64,000 nucleotides of DNA, taken from positions 1-64,000 of the forward strand of contig NZ_BSTN01000016.1 of NCBI RefSeq assembly GCF_030269545.1. The letters run 5' to 3'. Shown one piece after another: positions 54,573 through 63,143 of the stretch (positions within the stretch are counted from its first letter, which is position 1; each line of letters begins with the position of its first letter). This DNA comes from Actinomadura sp. NBRC 104425. Its GTDB lineage: Bacteria; Actinomycetota; Actinomycetes; Streptosporangiales; Streptosporangiaceae. The notes under the pieces are model-generated. The model was not told the DNA's origin, did not search any database, and was given only the letters and a program-made list of their open reading frames with translations. A program made the position numbers and the translations under genes.

Positions 54573-55553
54573 ATGCCACGACGCCTCACCGGGTTCACCC
54601 CGTCGGGTGACCTGCACCTCGGTAACTACATCGGCGCGATCGCGCCCATCGTCTCCGCGCAGGCGCAGACGGACACGGTGGTGTTCATCTCCGACCTGCA
54701 CGCGATGACGCTGGAGCACGACCCGGCGCAGGTGCGGCGGCGGACGCTGGAGTTCGCGACCCTGCTGCTGGCTGCGGGCGCCGACCCCGACACGTGCCTG
54801 TTCCTCGTCCAGTCTCATGTGCCGCAGCACACCGAACTGCACTACCTGCTGGAGTGCGTCACGGGCTTCGGCGAGGCGCAACGCATGATCCAGTTCAGGG
54901 AGAAGTCGCGCCGCGGCGGGCATGTCCGGGTCTCGCTGCTGACCTACCCGATCCTGATGGCGGCCGACATCCTGCTCTACGACACCGACGAGGTGCCGGT
55001 CGGGGAGGACCAGAACCAGCATCTCGAACTGGCCCGCGACCTGGCCGAGCGGTTCAACGCCCGGTACGGGCCCACCTTCACGGTGCCGAAGGCCGTCACG
55101 CCGCCGGTCGCCGCGCGCGTCATGGACCTGGCCTCGCCGGGCGAGAAGATGAGCAAGTCCGCCGCGTCCCAGGCCGGCGTGCTGCGGCTGCTGGACGAAC
55201 CGCAGGTGCTGCGCCGCAAGGTGATGCGGGCGGTGACCGACACCGGCACCGACGTGTTCTACGACCCCGAACGCAAACCGGGCGTGTCCAACCTTCTGAC
55301 GATCCTGGCCGCGTGCACCGGCGACACCCCGCAGCGTGTGGCCGATGACTTCGACCGCTACGGCGAACTCAAGGAAGCCGTCGCCGACACGGTCATCGCC
55401 ACGCTCTCCCCCGTCCGGGAGCGCTACCTGAAACTCGCCGAGGACCCCGACCACGTGCGGACCGCGCTGCGCAAGGGTGCCGAACGGGCGCGGGAGCTGG
55501 CGAGCAAGAAGATCCGGATGGCCAAGGCCGCCATCGGCCTGCTCCCGCCCTGA
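54573..55553 (+). CDS. trpS: Tryptophanyl-tRNA synthetase
   Basis: A 326-residue class I tryptophanyl-tRNA synthetase. The HIGH-type motif is PSGDLHLGNYIG near residues 10-21, the KMSKS motif GEKMSKSAAS near 190. DEVPVGEDQNQHLELARDLAERFN and MAADILLYDTD are typical of TrpRS. ATG 54573 gives the normal N-terminus. A Trp-Trp leader peptide and hairpin upstream predict attenuation by tRNA-Trp charging. A second, indolmycin-resistant TrpRS is common in actinomycetes, so this could be the inducible copy. Confidence 0.95.
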   Translation: MPRRLTGFTPSGDLHLGNYIGAIAPIVSAQAQTDTVVFISDLHAMTLEHDPAQVRRRTLEFATLLLAAGADPDTCLFLVQSHVPQHTELHYLLECVTGFGEAQRMIQFREKSRRGGHVRVSLLTYPILMAADILLYDTDEVPVGEDQNQHLELARDLAERFNARYGPTFTVPKAVTPPVAARVMDLASPGEKMSKSAASQAGVLRLLDEPQVLRRKVMRAVTDTGTDVFYDPERKPGVSNLLTILAACTGDTPQRVADDFDRYGELKEAVADTVIATLSPVRERYLKLAEDPDHVRTALRKGAERARELASKKIRMAKAAIGLLPP

Positions 55554-55617
55554 ACCCAGCGGACAGCCACCAGCCCGCACCCGAGAGCCCGACGCAGCGC
55601 GGGGTAGGGCGTGGGGC

Positions 55618-57237
55618 ATGAGCGACACCGTAGTGATCGGAAGTGGGCCGAACGGGCTGGTGGCGGCCAATGTGCTGGCCGACGCGGGCTGGTCGGTGGA
55701 CGTCCTGGAGGCGCAGCCGGAGCCGGGGGGCGGTGTGCGCAGCGACCGCGGCGCGCACCCCGATTACGTCAGCGACGTGTGCAGCGCGTTCTATCCGATG
55801 GGCGTGGCGTCCCCCGTCATGCGCGCCCTGGAGCTGGATCGGTACGGGCTGAGGTGGCGGCACGCCCCGGCCGTCCTCGCGCACCCGCTGCCCGACGGCC
55901 GCTGCGCCGTGCTGGAACGCGACGTCCACCGCACCGCCGAATCGCTGGAGGAGCTGGGCGCGGGCGACGGGGAGGCGTGGACGCGGCTCTATCGGCGCTG
56001 GGAGCACATCGGCGACGACCTCCTTGCGGCGCTGTTCGGGCCGTTCCCGCCGCTGCGGGCGGGTGCGGCGATCGCGGCGCGGCTGCGGCCGGCGGGGATG
56101 CTGCGGATGCTGCGCTTCCTGCTGTCGCCGGTGCGGCGGGCCGGCGAGGAGGAGTTCTCCGGGCCCGGCGGGCCGCTGCTGCTGGCCGGGGCGGCGCTGC
56201 ACACCGACCTGTCCCCCGAGGCGGCGGGGGGCACCGCGTTCGGCTGGCTGCTGGCGATGATCGGGCAGCAGTACGGGTGGCCGGTGCCGGAGGGCGGCGG
56301 GGGCGAGCTGACGCGGGCGCTGGTGCGCCGGCTGGAAGCGCGGGGCGGCCGCGTTCACTGCGGCACCCCGGTCGCCTCGGTCGTCGTGGCCGGCGGGCGC
56401 GCGGCGGGGGTGCGCACCGCGTCCGGCGAGACGGTACGGGCGGACCGGGCCGTCCTCGCCGACGTCGCGGCACCCGCCCTGTACGGAGGGCTCGTCGGCT
56501 GGGAGCACCTGCCGCCCTCGCTGCGCGCCGACATGCGCCGCTTCCAGTGGGACCTGGCGACGTTCAAGGTGGACTGGGCGCTGTCCGGCCCGATCCCGTG
56601 GTCGTCCCCGGGGGTCGCGCGCGCCGGCACGGTGCATCTGGCGTCGGGGATGGACGCGCTGACCGGCTGCTGCGCGGAGTTGGCCACCGGCAGGGTGCCC
56701 GGCGAGCCGTTCATCCTGCTGGGACAGATGTCCACGGCCGACCCGACGCGCTCGCCGGCGGGAACGGAGTCGGTGTGGGCGTACACGCATGTGCCCCAGC
56801 GCGTGACGGGCGACGCGGGCCCCGACGGGATCACCGGCGTCTGGGATGAGCGCGAGAGCACGGCCATGGCCGACCGGCTGGAACGGCTCATCGAGCGGTA
56901 CGCGCCGGGCTTCCGCGACCGCGTCATCGACCGCCGCGTCATCGCCCCGCCCGCGTTCCAGCTGCACAACGCCAACTTGCGCAACGGCGCGCTGAACGGC
57001 GGGACGAGTGCGCTGCACCAGCAGCTGGTGTTCCGACCGGTGCCCGGCGCGCTGGGCCGCCCCGAGACGCCGGTGCCGGGGCTGTACCTGGCGTCGGCGT
57101 CGGCACATCCGGGCGGCGGAGTACACGGCGCCTGCGGCGCCAACGCCGCCCGCGCCGCACTGCGCGCGAACGGACCGCTGGGACGCCTCGTCCAGCCCAG
57201 CCTGACCGCACTGCGCCACGGCATCTCCGGAACCTGA
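55618..57237 (+). CDS. FAD-dependent oxidoreductase (phytoene desaturase-like)
   Basis: A 539-residue NAD(P)/FAD-dependent amine-oxidase/phytoene-desaturase-like protein. The N-terminal dinucleotide-binding motif is VIGSGPNGLVAANVLADAG with the Glu of VLEAQPEPGGG. The C-terminal FAD motif is GLYLASASAHPGGGVHGACGANAA. This group covers desaturases, isomerases and lipid oxidoreductases; the substrate is unknown. ATG 55618 directly precedes the nucleotide-binding fold. It is a single gene, 64 bp after trpS on the same strand. Confidence 0.88.
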   Translation: MSDTVVIGSGPNGLVAANVLADAGWSVDVLEAQPEPGGGVRSDRGAHPDYVSDVCSAFYPMGVASPVMRALELDRYGLRWRHAPAVLAHPLPDGRCAVLERDVHRTAESLEELGAGDGEAWTRLYRRWEHIGDDLLAALFGPFPPLRAGAAIAARLRPAGMLRMLRFLLSPVRRAGEEEFSGPGGPLLLAGAALHTDLSPEAAGGTAFGWLLAMIGQQYGWPVPEGGGGELTRALVRRLEARGGRVHCGTPVASVVVAGGRAAGVRTASGETVRADRAVLADVAAPALYGGLVGWEHLPPSLRADMRRFQWDLATFKVDWALSGPIPWSSPGVARAGTVHLASGMDALTGCCAELATGRVPGEPFILLGQMSTADPTRSPAGTESVWAYTHVPQRVTGDAGPDGITGVWDERESTAMADRLERLIERYAPGFRDRVIDRRVIAPPAFQLHNANLRNGALNGGTSALHQQLVFRPVPGALGRPETPVPGLYLASASAHPGGGVHGACGANAARAALRANGPLGRLVQPSLTALRHGISGT

Positions 57238-57563
57238 TCGGCGAACCGTCCGGGCACCGTCTGGTCTTCTCGGTGGGTGTTCAACGGGTGCGCGGGCGGC
57301 GCGCCAAGGACATCGAGGACAAGATCGCCGTCCGGCCGGCGGGCGGAAGCGCCCGCAGCGTCATGCTCCAGGCCGACCACGGCTCGAACATCCGCCTCGA
57401 ATGCTCCTGGACGGCGTCCTGCCGACCGGTTGTTGCTGACCGTTTGCTCACTCCGCCGTGGACCGCCGCGCCGTTCCGGGCACAGATTCAGGCGGGTACC
57501 GGTCGTCCCCGCCAAGCGCCCCGGAGCGGCGAGGCCGGTGCCGCGGAAGGAGTTTCAGGAACG

Positions 57564-58265
57564 ATGATGCGCGTCATCGGCGCGGGGCTCCCGCGCACCG
57601 GCACGGCGTCCATGAAGGCCGCGCTGGAGCAGTTGGGCTTCGGACCCTGCTACCACATGTTCGAGGTCATGGCCCATCCCGACCACGTCGACCGGTGGCT
57701 GCAGGCCGCGTCCGGCGCGGCGCCGGACTGGGACCGGGTGATGGCGGGCTACCGCTCGTGCCAGGACTGGCCCGCCAGTTTCTTCTGGAAGGAGCTCGCC
57801 GAGGCCTACCCCCGGGCCAAGGTGGTGCTGACCGTCCGCGATCCGCGCCGCTGGTACACCAGCTTCCGGTGGCTCACCTCGCAGGCCGCCTTCCGCCAGA
57901 TCGACACCGAGGAGGTGCCCGACGCCGTGCGGCCGTCTTTGGAGGGCATGCGGCGGCTGGTGCCACTGCTGGAGCGGTGCGGCCGGGAGACCTTCGACGG
58001 CTGGCGGTTCGGCACTGACCTGCCGGAGGCCGCGGCCCTGGACGGCTTCCACCGGCTCGTCGCACGGGTCCGCGAGGCGATCCCCGCCGACCGGCTGCTG
58101 GTCTTCGACGTGCGCGAGGGCTGGAAGCCGCTGTGCCGGTTCCTGGACGTCGACGTGCCCGGCATCCCGTTCCCGCACCTGAACGAACGGGACGTCATGG
58201 AGGGCATGTTCCGGCAGATGGTGCGCGAGGGCCGCCTGCCCGAGCCCTTCACGGCCGGCTCCTAG
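57564..58265 (+). CDS. Sulfotransferase family protein (P-loop)
   Basis: A 233-residue P-loop sulfotransferase-like protein. GAGLPRTGTASMKAAL is the 5'-phosphosulfate-binding loop, KVVLTVRDPRRWYTS the 3'-phosphate-binding segment. Cytosolic members of this length are common in actinobacteria and mostly uncharacterised. ATG 57564 is immediately followed by a second ATG. The frame is open for ~290 bp upstream, but that stretch has irregular codons and no family similarity. The 326 bp before the gene holds no other recognisable feature. Confidence 0.85.
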   Translation: MMRVIGAGLPRTGTASMKAALEQLGFGPCYHMFEVMAHPDHVDRWLQAASGAAPDWDRVMAGYRSCQDWPASFFWKELAEAYPRAKVVLTVRDPRRWYTSFRWLTSQAAFRQIDTEEVPDAVRPSLEGMRRLVPLLERCGRETFDGWRFGTDLPEAAALDGFHRLVARVREAIPADRLLVFDVREGWKPLCRFLDVDVPGIPFPHLNERDVMEGMFRQMVREGRLPEPFTAGS

Positions 58266-58546
58266 CCGACCGGCGGCTGCCCGGCTCCCTTCGGCAGGGC
58301 CGCCCGTCCGGGCCGTTCGCCGAGGCGAATTCGCCCGGGCGGTTTCGCCGGGGGTTACGCCCGGCCGCGTCGCGCGGACTTGCCGAGAATTGCGCGGCGC
58401 GGCCGGTTCTGCCCATCACGGGGCGGATTTGTTGTGCTTATTGACAAAGCTACCCGCAAGTATTGTCCGGCGGGGCACTAGCGCTCACTCTCAAATCAGC
58501 GCTGCACGTCACGCGCTCACGTCCCACCCTCGTGCGGAGGTGCCCC

Positions 58547-59401
58547 GTGGCCCAGTCCCCCCGTCTCCGTCGATCGCTGCTGTTCCTCCTCGCACTGCCC
58601 GCAACGGTCGCCTCCCTCGTCCTCGGGCTGCTGTCCGCCCCCGCCTGGGCGGTGCCGATCCCCAGCCGGATCGCCTCCCTGGGCGACTCGATCACCCGCG
58701 GGTTCAACGCCTGCGGCTGGTACGTCGACTGCCCGAGCCGCTCCTGGTCGACCGGCTCCGCCACCACCGTCAACAGCCACTACCTGAGGCTGCGGGCCCA
58801 GAACGCCTCGCTCACCGCCTACAACGACGCGGCGACCGGGGCGAAGGTCGCCGCCCTCAACGGCCAGGCGCAGACCGCCGTCTCGCAGGGCGCCGACTAC
58901 GTCACGATCTTGATCGGCGCCAATGACGTGTGCACCGACTCGGAGTCGAGCATGACATCGGTCGCCGATTTCGAGACCCGGTTCCGCACCGCGATGACGA
59001 CGCTGCGCAACGGCCTGCCCGACGCGCGGATCTTCGTCGCCAGCATCCCCGACATCAAGCGGCTGTGGCAGGTCGGCAAGGACAACGCCACCGCGCGCAC
59101 CGCCTGGTCGGTGTTCGGCATCTGCCAGTCGATGCTGGCCAACCCCACGTCCACGGCCGCCGCGGACGAGGCCCGGCGCGACCGCGTGCGGCAGCGCAAC
59201 ATCGCGTTCAACACTGTCCTGGCCGACGTGTGCGGCGAGTACGCCAACTGCAGGTTCGACGGCAACGCCGTCTTCGACTACCCGTTCACCCTGTCGCACG
59301 TGAGCGGCTGGGACTACTTCCACCCGAACGAGTCCGGCCAGGCCATCCTCGCGGCCGAGACCTACAAGGCCGGTTTCTGGTCCGCCGCAGCCAAGGGCTG
59401 A
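58547..59401 (+). CDS. Secreted SGNH/GDSL hydrolase
   Basis: A 284-residue secreted lipase/esterase. The signal peptide has a basic start and hydrophobic core (LLFLLALPATVASLVLGLL) ending AWA. Block I is SLGDSITRG with the catalytic Ser, block III is LIGANDVC with the Asn, and block V DYFHPNESG supplies Asp and His. Several Cys suggest disulfides. GTG 58547 follows GGAGG with good spacing. It resembles secreted Streptomyces SGNH esterases. Confidence 0.9.
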   Translation: MAQSPRLRRSLLFLLALPATVASLVLGLLSAPAWAVPIPSRIASLGDSITRGFNACGWYVDCPSRSWSTGSATTVNSHYLRLRAQNASLTAYNDAATGAKVAALNGQAQTAVSQGADYVTILIGANDVCTDSESSMTSVADFETRFRTAMTTLRNGLPDARIFVASIPDIKRLWQVGKDNATARTAWSVFGICQSMLANPTSTAAADEARRDRVRQRNIAFNTVLADVCGEYANCRFDGNAVFDYPFTLSHVSGWDYFHPNESGQAILAAETYKAGFWSAAAKG

Positions 59402-59513
59402 CCGCGCGCCGCCCTCCGGGGACGCCGCCGGCAGCCCGCTCCGGTGGCGTCCCCGGGCCGGCGTGACATGCTGAACGAAGGGCACACAGCCGGACCAACG
59501 GGGGAGGTCCGCC

Positions 59514-60080
59514 ATGACCGCCATCACCGACCATTTCCGCCACGCCGTGGACGACATGACGGCCCGCGTGCACGGCGTGCGCGACGACCAGTGGCACCGG
59601 CCCACGCCGTGCGCCGACTGGGACGTACGCGAGCTGGTCAACCACGTCACCGTCGAGAACCTGTGGGTGCCGCCGCTGCTGGCGGGGCTTTCCGTCGCGG
59701 ACCTGGGCGACGTCCTGGCCGGCGACGTGCTCGGCGCCGATCCCGTCGCGGTCTGGGACACCGCCGCCCACAAGGCCGTCGACGCGTTCGCCGCCCCGAG
59801 CGCCGCCGCCCGCACCGTCCACCTGTCGTTCGGGGACGTACCCGGCGCCGAGTACGCCGGCGAGCTGGTGGCCGACATGGTCATCCACTCCTGGGACGTG
59901 GCGCACGCGACCGGCGGGGACGAGCGGCTGGACCCGGAGCTGGTCGACGTCGTCTCCGCCTGGTTCGCCGGCAACGAGGAGGCCTACCGGTCCGGCGGGC
60001 TGATCGGCCCGCACCTGCCGACCCGGCCGGGCGCCGACCGGCAGACCCGCCTGCTGGCCGCCTTCGGCCGCCGGGGCTGA
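59514..60080 (+). CDS. TIGR03086-type metal-binding protein (DinB/maleylpyruvate isomerase-like)
   Basis: A 188-residue protein of the mycothiol-dependent maleylpyruvate isomerase N-domain / DinB-like fold. Seen: PTPCADWDVRELVNHVTVEN with one metal His, and ADMVIHSWDVAHATGGD with the other His residues. Many actinobacterial paralogues may be mycothiol-dependent enzymes, mostly of unknown substrate. ATG 59514 is preceded by GGGGGAGG. Confidence 0.85.
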   Translation: MTAITDHFRHAVDDMTARVHGVRDDQWHRPTPCADWDVRELVNHVTVENLWVPPLLAGLSVADLGDVLAGDVLGADPVAVWDTAAHKAVDAFAAPSAAARTVHLSFGDVPGAEYAGELVADMVIHSWDVAHATGGDERLDPELVDVVSAWFAGNEEAYRSGGLIGPHLPTRPGADRQTRLLAAFGRRG

Positions 60081-60264
60081 CCTTCCCGCACCATGGGGCG
60101 GCCCGTTGCGCACGCGTGCCCGCCTGCGCGGACGCGCACCGGAAACGGCGCGCGAACACGCGGTCGCGGCAATCCCCGATAACAGATCTTTGACGATCGC
60201 CGGGAAATCCTCGTCAACATCTGAACTGATCAGTAATATTCGGGCGACACGATGGGAGGGTGCC

Positions 60265-61497
60265 GTGCGCAAGCGAACGGACCGGCTGATCGCCATCGGA
60301 AGCCTCACCGCGGTCGCCGTGGTGCCGACGGTTCTTGTGCTGGGCCCGTGGGGCGGCGACGAGAAGGTCGGGGCGCGCGGCTACACCGGGCCCACCCCCG
60401 TCGCGGACGCGGGCACCGGGCTGCCCTCCCCGTCACCGAGCCCCAGCGCGAGCCGGACCGGCAGTCCCGCCAAGAGCCCGGCCGCGGCGAGCGTGCTCCC
60501 GTTCCCCACGCTGTCCTCGACGCCGTCGTCGGGGTCGTCCCCGGGGAGCGGAGGCGGCGGTGGCGGCGGCACGGGCTCGGGCGACAACTCACGCCGCCCC
60601 GCCGACGACGGCGCGAAGATCACCAAGGTGCAGTGGCGGGGCAAGCGGCAGGCGGACGTCACCGTCAAGTCCCCCGCGCTCGGCACCTCGCACAAGGTGC
60701 GCGTGCTGGTGCCCAAGACGTGGAAGGCCTCCGCCAACCGCACCTGGCCGGTCGTGTACGCCTTCCACGGCGGCAACGACACCTACGTCTCCTGGACCCG
60801 CAGCACCGACATCGAGCAGTACGCCGGCGCCTACGACGTCATCGTGGTGATGCCCGAGGGGCGCAACGGCTCCTACACCGACTGGTACAACAACGGCCGC
60901 GGCGGCATCCCCAAGTGGGAGACCTTCCACATGCTGGAAGTGCGGCAGCTCATGGAGCGCAACTTCCACGCGGGCTCGTCGCGCGCCGCCATGGGCATCT
61001 CCTCCGGAGCGCAGGGCGCGGTCACCTACGCCGCGCGCTACCCGGGCATGTTCCGGTACGCGGCCGCCTACAGCGGCGTGCTGTCGATGCTGTCGCCGGG
61101 CATTCCCGCGCTGCTGCTCTACATCAACTCCGGCAACGGCAACGGTTCACCGGAGCGGATCTGGGGCGACCCGGTGCGCGACCGCGCCAACTGGGTCGCG
61201 CACGACCCGACCTCCCTGGCGCCGCGGCTGCGCGGCACGTCGGTGTACGTGTCGTCCGGCAACGGCAAGGAGGGGCCGCTCGACAAGCCCGGCAAGGCGC
61301 CGTGGGACATCGGCTACCTGAGCGAGACCCAGGTCGAGCGCGCCTCCAAGGACTTCGTGCAGCGGGCCCGGTCGGTCGGCGTGTCCGTCACGACCGACTT
61401 CTACGGGCCCGGGTCGCACAGCTGGCCGTACTGGCAGCGCGAGATGCACCGCACGTGGCCGACCATGATGCGCGCCATCGGCGCCCGGAAGTTCTGA
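60265..61497 (+). CDS. Secreted or membrane-anchored esterase D/antigen 85-like hydrolase
   Basis: A 410-residue protein: N-terminal membrane/signal segment (LIAIGSLTAVAVVPTVLVLG), a Ser/Pro/Ala and then Gly-rich low-complexity linker (~50-115), and an alpha/beta-hydrolase domain of the esterase D / antigen 85 group. Landmarks are VVYAFHGGNDTYVSW, the nucleophile elbow MGISSGAQGA and the catalytic His in GPGSHSWPYWQREM. Relatives act on trehalose mycolates or other esters; here the substrate is unknown. GTG 60265 follows GGGAGGG. Confidence 0.88.
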   Translation: MRKRTDRLIAIGSLTAVAVVPTVLVLGPWGGDEKVGARGYTGPTPVADAGTGLPSPSPSPSASRTGSPAKSPAAASVLPFPTLSSTPSSGSSPGSGGGGGGGTGSGDNSRRPADDGAKITKVQWRGKRQADVTVKSPALGTSHKVRVLVPKTWKASANRTWPVVYAFHGGNDTYVSWTRSTDIEQYAGAYDVIVVMPEGRNGSYTDWYNNGRGGIPKWETFHMLEVRQLMERNFHAGSSRAAMGISSGAQGAVTYAARYPGMFRYAAAYSGVLSMLSPGIPALLLYINSGNGNGSPERIWGDPVRDRANWVAHDPTSLAPRLRGTSVYVSSGNGKEGPLDKPGKAPWDIGYLSETQVERASKDFVQRARSVGVSVTTDFYGPGSHSWPYWQREMHRTWPTMMRAIGARKF

Positions 61498-61501
61498 CCG
61501 G

Positions 61502-61921
61502 ATGGCCCGTACCCGCTGCGGCTGCGACCGGCCCAGGCTGACGGTCGTGCTGTCGCTGGCCGAACGCGGCGTCCCCCACGGTGCGGCCGGGCACGACGTC
61601 GTCTACGACTACACCCGTATCAGCGAGTGCTCCGGGTGCGGCGGCGGCGTGGTCGAGCACCACTCCCACGACTGCTGGGACACCGGCAACTACGCCGACT
61701 ACGACAAGTACTGGTGGTGGCGGGTCGATATGGACGCCGTCAGGGAGCTGGTGCGCGCATGCCCCGCACCGCTGGACCCGGGCTGCGGCTGCCCGGTGCA
61801 CCGGGGGCTCGGCGCCGGCTCCCCCAGGCCGCTGCCGCCCTCGGCCGAGACGCCCTACGACGACGCCGCGGTCCCCACGGCCGCCGTGCGCGTGGTCGAC
61901 GGCGTACCCCGGTGGGGGTGA
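61502..61921 (+). CDS. Hypothetical Cys-rich protein
   Basis: A 139-residue protein of no family I can name. It is rich in Cys and His: CGC at the start, SECSGCGGG and EHHSHDC in the middle, GCGCPVH later, which could bind zinc. An aromatic stretch DYDKYWWWRVD lies between. It starts 4 bp after the esterase stop, so the two are probably co-transcribed, and precedes galT on the same strand. Confidence 0.7.
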   Translation: MARTRCGCDRPRLTVVLSLAERGVPHGAAGHDVVYDYTRISECSGCGGGVVEHHSHDCWDTGNYADYDKYWWWRVDMDAVRELVRACPAPLDPGCGCPVHRGLGAGSPRPLPPSAETPYDDAAVPTAAVRVVDGVPRWG

Positions 61922-62015
61922 GACGACGGGCCGGGTGCCCGGATCCGGGTGAAGTGCCGGTACCGTCGTGATCGTCGATCCGAGGGAGCCGACACCACCG
62001 GGAGTGCCTGGGGCG

Positions 62016-63143
62016 ATGACCGACACCGCAGCGGACCGGGTGAGCCGTACCGTCACCCGGCTGGCCGACGGCCGTGAGCTGATCTACTTCGACGAGGGGC
62101 CGGCCGCCGGGCCGCGTCCGCCCGACACCCGCCCGCTGCCGCCGTCGCGCCCGTCGGTGGAGCTGCGGCACGACGTGCTGCACGACGAGTGGGTCACCGT
62201 CACCACGCACCGCAACACCCGCACGTTCCTGCCGGACGCGGCCGCCTGCCCGCTGTGCCCGAGCCGGGACGGGCGCCGGTCGGAGATCCCCGCCGACGAC
62301 TACGACGTGGTCGTCTTCGAGAACCGGTTCCCCTCGTTCGCCGCCGCGCCGGAGGCCGCCCCGCCTGGGACGCAACCGCCCCCGGTGGACGGCGAGCCGC
62401 TGTTCGCGCGCCGCCCCGGCGACGGGCGGTGCGAGGTGGTGTGCTTCTCCAGCGACCACACCGCGTCCCTGGGGTCGCTGCCGCCGCGCCGCATCCGCAC
62501 GGTGATCGAGGCGTGGGCCGACCGCACCGCCGAGCTGTCCGCGCTGCCGGGCGTCCAGCAGGTCTTCTGCTTCGAGAACCGGGGCGAGGAGATCGGGGTG
62601 ACGCTGCACCACCCGCACGGGCAGATCTACGCCTACCCGTTCGTCCCGCCGCGTTCGCGGCAGGTGCTGGCGTCGCTGGAGCGGCCCGGGGGCCGGGACC
62701 TGTTCGGGGAGGTGCTGGCGGCCGAGCGGCGCGCGGGCACCCGGATCGTGGTGGACGGCGATCACTGGACGGCGTTCGTCCCCGCGGCCTCCCGCTGGCC
62801 CGTGCAGCTGAACCTGTACCCGCGGCGCCACGTGGCCGGCTTCCCCGGGCTGGACGAGGACGAGCGCGCCGAACTGGCGGAACTGTACCCGGCACTGCTG
62901 CGGGCGTGCGACGCGTACTACGACGACGACGCGCCCCTGCCGTACGTGGCCGGATGGCACCAGGCGCCCCGGGGGGCCGAGGGCAGGTTCCGCCTGCATC
63001 TGGAGCTGTTCTCGATCCGCCGGGCGCCGGGCCGGTTGAAGTTCCTCGCCGGGTCGGAGTCGGGCATGGCCGCGTGGATCAACGACGTGGCCCCCGAGCA
63101 GGTCGCCGAACGCCTACGCGAGGTCGTCCGCCTGGACGGCTGA
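62016..63143 (+). CDS. galT: Galactose-1-phosphate uridylyltransferase
   Basis: A 375-residue GalT of the Leloir pathway, moving UMP between UDP-glucose and galactose-1-phosphate. Seen: DEWVTVTTHRNTRTFLP, CPLCPSRDG with zinc-type cysteines, and the active-site HHPHGQIYAYP, in which the second His of HPH is the nucleophile. ATG 62016 is preferred; GTG 61968 would add 16 residues. galK and galE are not next to it here. The last 30 bp overlap the convergent regulator gene. Confidence 0.92.
   Translation: MTDTAADRVSRTVTRLADGRELIYFDEGPAAGPRPPDTRPLPPSRPSVELRHDVLHDEWVTVTTHRNTRTFLPDAAACPLCPSRDGRRSEIPADDYDVVVFENRFPSFAAAPEAAPPGTQPPPVDGEPLFARRPGDGRCEVVCFSSDHTASLGSLPPRRIRTVIEAWADRTAELSALPGVQQVFCFENRGEEIGVTLHHPHGQIYAYPFVPPRSRQVLASLERPGGRDLFGEVLAAERRAGTRIVVDGDHWTAFVPAASRWPVQLNLYPRRHVAGFPGLDEDERAELAELYPALLRACDAYYDDDAPLPYVAGWHQAPRGAEGRFRLHLELFSIRRAPGRLKFLAGSESGMAAWINDVAPEQVAERLREVVRLDG

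Noticed and set aside
57273-57563. Extended N-terminus of the sulfotransferase-like protein
   Set aside because: The added residues have no family similarity and irregular codon use; ATG 57564 starts right at the phosphosulfate-binding motif region.
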